Origin: Acidobacteriota bacterium
GTDB taxonomy: Bacteria > Acidobacteriota > Vicinamibacteria > Vicinamibacterales > Vicinamibacteraceae
Reading direction: 5' to 3'
Length of the DNA: 5,483 nt
Assembly (NCBI GenBank): GCA_013695405.1
Contig: JACDAO010000423.1
Coordinates: 1 to 5,483 of the forward strand
The notes under the pieces are model-generated. The model saw nothing but the letters and a program-made list of their open reading frames with translations. It was not told the origin of the DNA and made no database searches. Positions 1-4,734 of the stretch are shown here, piece after piece. How positions within the stretch are numbered: position 1 is the stretch's first letter; the number at the start of each line of letters is the position of its first letter. Made by a program: the position numbers and the translations under genes.

Positions 1-995
1 GGGTTGAACAGGTCGCGGTCGCCCACGTGCATCCAGATGCGGAGGGGCTTCTTCGGGCTGTTGGGGATCAAGGTCTCGTGATAGCCCCAGGCGCCGCCGG
101 GAGTCTCGGGGTTCCAGGGCCACTGCTGATTGACGTAGGTGCCCGAGTACGAGATCACACGGTGGTACAGGTCGGTGCGGTACCACGCCATCGACAGCGC
201 GGCGGCGGCGCCGGAACTGCAGCCCATCGTGGCGCGCTGCTTCGGGTCCCTGGTCAGCCGCACCTTGAGGCGCTGCTCCACCTGCGGCAGGACGTCGGTC
301 TCGATGAACTCCGCATAGCGCCCCGACATCGTGTCGTACTCGAGCCCACGCTGGCTGCCCTGCGCGTCGCCGCCGCCGTTGCCCACGGAGATGCCGACCA
401 TCACGGGGATGCGTTTCTGCGCGATGAGGTTCTCGAGCGTCGTGAAGAGCATCGGGTCGGGGCCATCAGCGCCGACGATGAAGGGGGCCACGGTGCCGGG
501 GACGTACTGCGCCGGTACGAAGACGGAGATCGTGCGTGTCCAGGGCGCGGGCCGGCTCGAGGGGACGTCGAGCTTCGCGGGGTTCGCCGGATCCGGTGTA
601 CCGAAGGTGCCCGGCTCACGGGCGATGCCGTCCGGATAGACGGTGCTCTCGGTGGACGTGAGCGTGAACTCGTGCACGGTGCCGCGAGGCACGCCGTCCT
701 GCACGAGGGTCTCGGGCGCTGGCGCGTGTGTCGGTCCGATGATGAAGTTGCCGTCGCGATCGGCTGGCGGCACCGCGCCGTCGGGTAGTTCGACCGCCTT
801 CACGAACCCCGGCGTGTTCGGATCGCGCGTCGGCGGCGTGGGGCGCGGACGCGGCGCGGCGACGGGCGCCTGGGCCGGAGCCTGAACCGGAGGCGCCTGC
901 ACCTGCGCCGCCGTGAATCCGCCCTGCGCCGTCACCGCGCCTGCCCCCGCCAGCAGGCCCGCCAGGAAACCCACGCACAGTCGCGATGTCGTCAT
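1..995 (-). CDS. Secreted esterase D / enterochelin-esterase-like alpha/beta-hydrolase, 3' end beyond the window
   Basis: The frame is open from the ATG at 995-993 to the left edge, giving 331 residues without a stop; the C-terminus is missing. Residues 1-23 look like a Sec signal peptide: Arg5, a hydrophobic run, and a probable cleavage after VTA before Gln24. A low-complexity Pro/Ala/Gln linker follows (about 31-56). The catalytic domain (about 150 onward) carries TISVFVPAQY, IPVMVGISVG, the nucleophile elbow G258-C-S260-S-G262 (GxSxG, Ser260 the likely nucleophile) and a candidate acid Asp in HVGDRDLFN (Asp326 or Asp328). The catalytic His would lie beyond the edge. This pattern fits the esterase D family (PF00756), which includes Fes-type siderophore esterases and CE1 carbohydrate esterases. 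The substrate cannot be told from sequence; a periplasmic or extracellular ester hydrolase is a safe description. Cys7 is not in a lipobox, so it is not an obvious lipoprotein. It is divergent from the SDR-GH88 pair. No strong Shine-Dalgarno sequence precedes the start, which was chosen because the signal peptide begins there. Confidence 0.85.
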   Translation of the reverse strand, partial: MTTSRLCVGFLAGLLAGAGAVTAQGGFTAAQVQAPPVQAPAQAPVAAPRPRPTPPTRDPNTPGFVKAVELPDGAVPPADRDGNFIIGPTHAPAPETLVQDGVPRGTVHEFTLTSTESTVYPDGIAREPGTFGTPDPANPAKLDVPSSRPAPWTRTISVFVPAQYVPGTVAPFIVGADGPDPMLFTTLENLIAQKRIPVMVGISVGNGGGDAQGSQRGLEYDTMSGRYAEFIETDVLPQVEQRLKVRLTRDPKQRATMGCSSGAAAALSMAWYRTDLYHRVISYSGTYVNQQWPWNPETPGGAWGYHETLIPNSPKKPLRIWMHVGDRDLFN

Positions 996-1081
996 GGTCG
1001 CCAAGTGTCCGCTGCACCGGCGTCTGGAGCAAGCGCCGGCTCACTCGGTGATGCTGACCGCGGCGGTTTCGTCCCGCCCGT

Positions 1082-1091
1082 GAGAGCTCTC
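1082..1091. repeat. Perfect 10-bp palindrome, possible operator
   Basis: GAGAGCTCTC is its own reverse complement and sits 4 bp upstream of the TAGAAT box in the divergent region. A dimeric repressor bound here would block the SDR-GH88 promoter. A 10-bp palindrome can arise by chance, and no regulator gene is in view to pair it with. Confidence 0.25.
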
Positions 1092-1095
1092 GACG

Positions 1096-1101
1096 TAGAA
1101 T
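1096..1101 (+). promoter_or_regulatory. Candidate -10 box of the SDR-GH88 operon
   Basis: TAGAAT differs from the sigma-70 consensus TATAAT at one position and stands out in GC-rich DNA. It ends 9 nt before the SDR ATG at 1111, so transcription would begin only a few bases before, or at, the start codon. No convincing -35 box is seen 16-18 bp upstream (the sequence there is CCCGCC-like), and no Shine-Dalgarno sequence precedes the ATG. Together these suggest a leaderless or near-leaderless message. Confidence 0.35.
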
Positions 1102-1110
1102 CGCTCCCCG

Positions 1111-1902
1111 ATGACCCCCATTCCCGTGGTGCTGATCACCGGTGCGAGCCGAGGGCTGGGCCGCGGCATCGCGATCCAGGCTGCCGCCGAAGGGCTGTCG
1201 GTGGCCATCAACTACGCCAGCAACGCCGCCGCCGCCGAAGACACGGTCGAACGTTGCCGGCGCGCGGCGCCACACGAGGCGCAGCGCTTCGTCCCCGTCA
1301 AGGCCGACATCAGCAGTCGCGACGACCGCGCCGCGATGATCGCGCAGACGCTAGACGCTTTCGGGCGGATCGACGCCCTGGTCAACAACGCCGGTATCGC
1401 CCCTCGCGTGCGCGCCGACCTGACCGAGACGAGCGAGGCGTCGTTCGAGGAACTGCTGCGCGTGAACCTGCAGGGCCCCTTCTTCCTCACGCAGGCGGTT
1501 GCGAACCACTGGCTCGCGAAGCATCACGACGCGGCGCTGCCGGGCGGGTTCAAGGTCATCTTCGTCACGTCGATTTCCGCCGACACGGCGTCGATCAACC
1601 GCGGTGAGTACTGCATCTCGAAGGCGGGCCTGGCCATGACCTCGCAGCTCTGGGCCGTGCGCCTGGCGGCCGAGGGCGTGCAGGTGCTGGAACTGCGCCC
1701 CGGCATCATGGCGACCGACATGACGTCCGGCGTCAAGGACAAGTACGACGCGCTGATCGCCGAGGGCCTCGTCCCGCAGCGGCGCTGGGGGTCGGCCGAG
1801 GACGTCGGACGCGCCGTGCGCGCCGTCCTGGCTGGCCACTTTCCCTTCACGACCGGTGACGTCATCCATCTCGACGGCGGGTTCCACATTCGGCGTCTGT
1901 AG
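1111..1902 (+). CDS. Short-chain dehydrogenase/reductase (3-ketoacyl-ACP reductase-like; possibly a keto-sugar reductase)
   Basis: A complete 263-residue classical SDR, the usual length for the family. It shows the Rossmann glycine motif TGASRGLG (10-17), the adenine-contacting Asp66 in ADIS, NNAG (92-95), structural Asn119, and the catalytic set Ser154, Tyr167 and Lys171 (YCISK). It also has RPG (196-198) and a C-terminal LDGGF (254-258). Arg14 in the glycine motif favours NADP(H), an inference from other classical SDRs. No signal peptide, so cytoplasmic. Sequence alone would earn the label FabG-like oxidoreductase, but there is no acyl-carrier-protein or other fatty-acid synthesis gene beside it. 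The next gene is a GH88-type hydrolase 13 bp downstream, which points instead to a carbonyl in sugar catabolism, for example reduction of a 4-deoxy-5-keto uronate. The ATG at 1111 is chosen because the Rossmann beta strand starts at residue 5; no Shine-Dalgarno sequence is visible. The family call is secure, the substrate is not. Confidence 0.9.
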   Translation: MTPIPVVLITGASRGLGRGIAIQAAAEGLSVAINYASNAAAAEDTVERCRRAAPHEAQRFVPVKADISSRDDRAAMIAQTLDAFGRIDALVNNAGIAPRVRADLTETSEASFEELLRVNLQGPFFLTQAVANHWLAKHHDAALPGGFKVIFVTSISADTASINRGEYCISKAGLAMTSQLWAVRLAAEGVQVLELRPGIMATDMTSGVKDKYDALIAEGLVPQRRWGSAEDVGRAVRAVLAGHFPFTTGDVIHLDGGFHIRRL

Positions 1903-1905
1903 GTG
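1901..1905 (+). promoter_or_regulatory. Ribosome binding site of the GH88 gene, overlapping the SDR stop
   Basis: AGGTG begins inside the TAG stop codon of the SDR (1900-1902) and lies 10 nt before the ATG at 1916. This decides the start at 1916 over the in-frame ATG at 1856, which is buried in the SDR coding sequence. The overlap suggests that ribosomes finishing the SDR re-initiate on the hydrolase. Confidence 0.6.
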
Positions 1906-1915
1906 CGACGACCCC

Positions 1916-3298
1916 ATGATTCGTATCGACAAGACGCTTTCGCCCAAATCGCTCCTCGGGCCCATCGACACGCTGTTCGAGTTGTCCGCCCGGAAGATCG
2001 TGCGCATCGAGAAGACGTGGAACCCGTTGCGGGGCACGCCGGTGTTCACGATCGCCGGCCGCTACACCTCGCGCGGCTGGACCGAGTGGACACAGGGCTT
2101 CCAGTTCGGCTCTGCGATCCTGCAGTTCGACGCCACACACGATGCGGCGATGCTCGAGATCGGCCGTCGCACCACCGTGCAGCACATGGCCAGCCATGTC
2201 AGTCACGTGGGCGTGCACGACCACGGCTTCAACAACGTCTCGACGTACGGCAACCTGCTGCGGCTGGCACGCGAGGGCCGCACCGACGCGAGCGAGTGGG
2301 AGATTGCCTTCCACGAGCTGGCGCTGAAGGTCTCCGGCGCGGTCCAGGCCGCGCGCTGGACCGACCTGCCAGGTGGCCTCGGTTACATCCAGTCGTTCAA
2401 CGGACCGCACTCGCTGTTTGCCGACACGATGCGCTCGCTCCGGTCGCTGGCCGTGGCGCACGCACTCGGCCATGCGCTGATGGGCGAGCGTGACCGTCGC
2501 ATCTCGCTGCTGCATCGTCTCGTGCAGCACGCCGACACCAACGCGGCGTACAACGTGTACTTCGGCAAGGGCCGCGACGCCTACGACGTGCGCGGACGTG
2601 TCGCGCACGAGTCGGTCTTCAACGTGACCGACGGCTCGTACCGCTGCCCGTCGAGCCAGCAGGGCTACTCGCCGTTCTCGACGTGGACCCGGGGACTCGC
2701 CTGGGTGCTGCTCGGCTACGCGGAGGAACTCGAGTTCCTGCAGATGCGCGAGGAGGCCGAGTTCGCGACGTTCGGCGCGAAGAAGACGGCGGTCCTGAAG
2801 CGCTATCTGGACGCGGCACGGGCGACCGCCGACTTCTACATTGCGTACACGCCGACCTGCGGTGTGCCGTACTGGGACACCGGAGCGCCTGGCCTCGCGC
2901 ACCTCGGCGACTATCTCGGTCGACCGGCGGACCCGTACAACGACCACGAGCCCGTTGACAGTTCTGCCGCCGCCATCGCGGCCCAGGGACTCATCCGGCT
3001 CGGCACGTACCTGGGCGCGCGGGGCGAGACGCAGGACGGCAAGCGCTACCTCGCCGCCGGCCTCACGACTGCCCGCACCCTGTTCGCGGAGCCCTACTTG
3101 TCCACTGACCCCAGGCACCAGGGCCTGGTCCTGCACGCGGTGTATCACCGCCCCAACGGCTGGGACCACATCCCGAAGGGTCGCACCGTGCCATGCGGCG
3201 AGTCGTGCATGTGGGGCGACTACCACGCACGCGAACTCGCACTCCTCGTGCGCCGCATGGCGCACAAGGAGCCGTACTACACGTTCTTCCGCATCTGA
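1916..3298 (+). CDS. GH88-family glycoside hydrolase (unsaturated glucuronyl hydrolase-like)
   Basis: A 460-residue protein without signal peptide, so cytoplasmic. Motifs match the (alpha/alpha)6-barrel GH88 family (PF07470). VHDHGF has Asp102 and LFADTMRSL has Asp170, corresponding by context to the two essential aspartates of Bacillus unsaturated glucuronyl hydrolase (Asp88 and Asp149 there). Next come QGYSPFSTWTRGLAW (249-263), PYWD (318-321), VDSSAAAIAAQGL (347-359) and MWGDYHARELALL (432-444). GH88 enzymes hydrate the vinyl-ether double bond that polysaccharide lyases leave on uronic acid residues, releasing a 4-deoxy-5-keto uronate. Having both aspartates favours GH88 over GH105. Relative to the Bacillus enzyme it seems to be longer, with an extra helical stretch around 276-300 and a LGDYLGRPADPYNDHEP segment before the DSSAAA motif, so it may be a distinct subfamily with a different substrate. 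It is probably co-transcribed and translationally coupled with the SDR. The stop lies 10 bp from that of the convergent peptidase. Confidence 0.85.
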   Translation: MIRIDKTLSPKSLLGPIDTLFELSARKIVRIEKTWNPLRGTPVFTIAGRYTSRGWTEWTQGFQFGSAILQFDATHDAAMLEIGRRTTVQHMASHVSHVGVHDHGFNNVSTYGNLLRLAREGRTDASEWEIAFHELALKVSGAVQAARWTDLPGGLGYIQSFNGPHSLFADTMRSLRSLAVAHALGHALMGERDRRISLLHRLVQHADTNAAYNVYFGKGRDAYDVRGRVAHESVFNVTDGSYRCPSSQQGYSPFSTWTRGLAWVLLGYAEELEFLQMREEAEFATFGAKKTAVLKRYLDAARATADFYIAYTPTCGVPYWDTGAPGLAHLGDYLGRPADPYNDHEPVDSSAAAIAAQGLIRLGTYLGARGETQDGKRYLAAGLTTARTLFAEPYLSTDPRHQGLVLHAVYHRPNGWDHIPKGRTVPCGESCMWGDYHARELALLVRRMAHKEPYYTFFRI

Positions 3299-3308
3299 GG
3301 AGGGACGA

Positions 3309-4592
3309 TCAATACGGCTTGCCCCCCGCGACCGCTAGGATGATGGCGGTGGCAAACTGAATGGAGCGGACACTGTCCTTCGGCTCGACCGTCGTCCACT
3401 CGTCGAGGGCGTGCGCGCGGCCGCCGGGGCCGCGACCAATCGTCACCGCGGGGATCCCCAGGTTCATCGCCATGTTCGAGTCGGTGCTGCTCACGCCGTA
3501 GTTCGGCTTCAGGCTGAAGGCCTGCACGACGGCGGTGGCCGTCTGCACGATGGGTGCATTCATCGGGGTCTCGCCGCACGGGCGATCGCCAATCAGCTTG
3601 GGATCGGCCGAAATGGGTCCTTCCCGTGTCGACCGGGCCTTGTTCTCCTCCTCGACGGCGGACTCCAGCACCGCCAGGAACTGCTCCTCGAGCGTCTTCA
3701 GCTCCGCGCAGGCCTCCGAGCGCATGTCCACGTCCATCGAGACTTCAAATGGAATAGAGTTCACCGATGTCCCGCCGGTGACCGAACCGACGTTGAAGGT
3801 GGTCTTCGGCTTCTGTGGCACCTTCAGCTGCGAGAACTTCGCGATGGCGTTCCCCATCGCGAACGCCGGGCTGACGAGTCCAAAGGCGCCATAGCTGTGG
3901 CCGCCGGGCCCCTTGAAGGTGACGCGGTAGCGGCGGCTGCCGACGCCGCCGCGGGTGATGGTACTCAGGTCGCCGCCGTCGATGGCGATGAAGTGCTTGA
4001 TCCGATCCTTGTACTTGCCCTTCTGCAGCAGGAACTTGACGCCGCGCAGATCGCCCTCCCCCTCCTCGCCGACGTTGCCGACAAAGAGGATGTCGTGCGC
4101 GGTCTGGAACTTCCCGGCGTCCATCGCGCGGATCGCCGCCAGCATCAGAGCGGCGCCGCGCGTGTTGTCGCCGACACCCGGAGCGGCCAGCCGCGTGCCC
4201 TCGCGCTTCACCTTGACGTCGGTGCCTTCTGGAAACACGGTGTCGATGTGAGCGACGACGGCTACCATTTCGCCGCCGCCCGTGCCGCGCCGCACGCCCA
4301 GGACGTTACCCTCGGCGTCGATCTCGACGTCGGTCAGCCCGGTCAGCCGCAGCATCTGGACGTACGCCTTCGCCCGCCGTTCCTCCTTGAACGGCGGGGC
4401 CGGGATCTCGGTCAACTCGATGATCTCCTTCACGAACCGCGGTTCATCCTTCTCGATGAACGCCGTCGCGGTCTTGAAGGCGGCGCTGTCGAGCAGCGCC
4501 TTGACCTGCCCGTCCTGGGCCGAGGCCGGGACGGGCAGCAGAATCGTCAGCAGAATGACGAGGTGAGACCAACGTCGGATGTGCGTGCGCAT
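3309..4592 (-). CDS. Exported M20-family zinc metallopeptidase
   Basis: A complete 427-residue protein beginning at the ATG at 4592-4590. Residues 1-25 form a signal peptide: basic RTHIRRW, hydrophobic LVILLTILL, and cleavage after ASA before Gln26. This is why this start is preferred over in-frame ATGs further upstream, which would add 88 implausible residues overlapping the divergent ligase gene. The M20 di-zinc site is complete: His115 and Asp117 (AHIDTVFP), bridging Asp142 (GVGDNTRG), catalytic Glu176 and metal ligand Glu177 (NVGEEGEG), Asp205 (AIDGGD) and His394 (GRAHALDE). GPGGHSYGAFG (228-238) begins the inserted dimerisation domain, and NSIPFEVSMDVDMRSE (278-292) is a usual landmark after it. 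Family members cleave dipeptides or tripeptides, or remove acyl and carbamoyl groups from amino acids; the substrate here is unknown. Export suggests periplasmic peptide scavenging. It is convergent with the GH88 gene and divergent from the acyl-CoA ligase, and appears monocistronic. Confidence 0.9.
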   Translation of the reverse strand: MRTHIRRWSHLVILLTILLPVPASAQDGQVKALLDSAAFKTATAFIEKDEPRFVKEIIELTEIPAPPFKEERRAKAYVQMLRLTGLTDVEIDAEGNVLGVRRGTGGGEMVAVVAHIDTVFPEGTDVKVKREGTRLAAPGVGDNTRGAALMLAAIRAMDAGKFQTAHDILFVGNVGEEGEGDLRGVKFLLQKGKYKDRIKHFIAIDGGDLSTITRGGVGSRRYRVTFKGPGGHSYGAFGLVSPAFAMGNAIAKFSQLKVPQKPKTTFNVGSVTGGTSVNSIPFEVSMDVDMRSEACAELKTLEEQFLAVLESAVEEENKARSTREGPISADPKLIGDRPCGETPMNAPIVQTATAVVQAFSLKPNYGVSSTDSNMAMNLGIPAVTIGRGPGGRAHALDEWTTVEPKDSVRSIQFATAIILAVAGGKPY

Positions 4593-4605
4593 GCCGTAGC
4601 ATGCC
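4589..4605. repeat. Heptamer direct repeat spanning the peptidase start codon
   Basis: GCATGCC occurs at 4589-4595 and again at 4599-4605, a 10-bp period. The inner GCATGC is itself palindromic, so two identical palindromic half-sites face the same side of the helix, and the first includes the ATG of the peptidase gene. It might be a regulator site, or simply chance reuse of a GC-rich hexamer. Confidence 0.25.
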
Positions 4606-4612
4606 TGAACGC

Positions 4613-4628
4613 AGCGGCGGCCGCCGCT
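4613..4628. repeat. Perfect 16-bp palindrome, candidate operator or hairpin
   Basis: AGCGGCGGCCGCCGCT is a perfect inverted repeat with no spacer, about 20 bp upstream of the peptidase start and about 100 bp upstream of the ligase start. Its place in a divergent promoter region suits an operator for a dimeric regulator. As it is entirely G/C except at the ends, it is less surprising in this genome than its length suggests. Confidence 0.35.
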
Positions 4629-4698
4629 TCCGGCCCGAGGCAGCCGACTCTCCGGTCGCAGCCGGAGGTGCCGCGCAACCTCCCCGCAGGAATCCCGT

Positions 4699-4704
4699 TT
4701 GACA
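4699..4704 (+). promoter_or_regulatory. Candidate -35 box for the acyl-CoA ligase gene
   Basis: TTGACA is an exact sigma-70 -35 consensus. With 17-18 bp spacing the -10 position falls at about 4722-4728 (TCTTCT-like), which is poor. A promoter here would put the transcription start near 4735, on top of the chosen ATG, leaving the GAGGTG sequence outside the message. Either the start is leaderless, or this box is not used. Confidence 0.3.
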
Positions 4705-4716
4705 CACTCGCGGCCT

Positions 4717-4722
4717 GAGGTG
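4717..4722 (+). promoter_or_regulatory. Shine-Dalgarno-like site before the acyl-CoA ligase
   Basis: GAGGTG is 6 nt before an in-frame GTG at 4729 and 12 nt before the ATG at 4735. Its spacing is better for the GTG, which would add only two residues. It is the strongest anti-SD match near this start, but conflicts with the promoter placement implied by the TTGACA box. Confidence 0.4.
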
Positions 4723-4734
4723 TCTTCTGTGCCC

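Larger units (their letters stand above)
996..1110. promoter_or_regulatory. Divergent intergenic region between esterase and SDR
   Basis: These 115 bp separate two divergent start codons and must hold signals for both genes. On the plus strand there is a TAGAAT box (1096-1101) just before the SDR start. On the minus strand a much weaker arrangement can be drawn: TTGCTC, a 17-bp spacer, then GACACT (complement of 1004-1009). A perfect 10-bp palindrome lies at 1082-1091. A loose inverted repeat CCGGCG (1017-1022) / CGCCGG (1034-1039) has an 11-nt loop. No gene is visible here. Assignment as a promoter region rests on gene arrangement, not on a strong consensus. Confidence 0.5.
4593..4734. promoter_or_regulatory. 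Divergent intergenic region between peptidase and acyl-CoA ligase
   Basis: This 142-bp region lies between two divergent start codons and holds no credible gene. It contains a 16-bp palindrome, two overlapping potential hairpins (4650-4667 and 4664-4683), a TTGACA box and a GAGGTG Shine-Dalgarno-like sequence before the ligase. I could not find a convincing -10 box for the peptidase gene on the minus strand. Confidence 0.45.

Noticed and set aside
31..56. Pro/Ala/Gln-rich stretch of the esterase protein (residues), considered as a coding tandem repeat
   Set aside because: The repetition is irregular, without a fixed unit; it is better read as a flexible linker.
27..788. 253-codon open frame on the plus strand at the left end
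   Set aside because: It is antisense to the esterase, whose frame has a signal peptide and a GxSxG elbow; the plus-strand product has no family features.
1017..1039. Inverted repeat CCGGCG / CGCCGG with 11-nt loop, considered as a terminator
   Set aside because: The region is between two divergent start codons where no transcript should end, and there is no U-tract; the stem is short and unremarkable at this GC content.
616..1275. 219-codon minus-strand frame spanning the esterase start, the intergenic region and part of the SDR
   Set aside because: It overlaps two confident genes in other frames and its translation is Arg/Gly/Ala-rich low complexity.
1856..1915. Upstream ATG at 1856 for the GH88 gene
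   Set aside because: It would overlap the end of the SDR by 47 bp and add 20 residues unlike the family; the AGGTG site is placed for the ATG at 1916.
1862..3265. 467-codon open frame on the minus strand opposite the GH88 gene
   Set aside because: Its translation is rich in Arg, Val and Ala with no recognisable motif, as expected from the complement of a high-GC gene. The plus-strand frame has clear GH88 motifs throughout.
3411..4718. 435-codon open frame on the plus strand opposite the peptidase
   Set aside because: Low-complexity Arg/Ala/His/Asp-rich translation typical of an antisense shadow; the minus strand encodes an intact M20 enzyme with all metal ligands.
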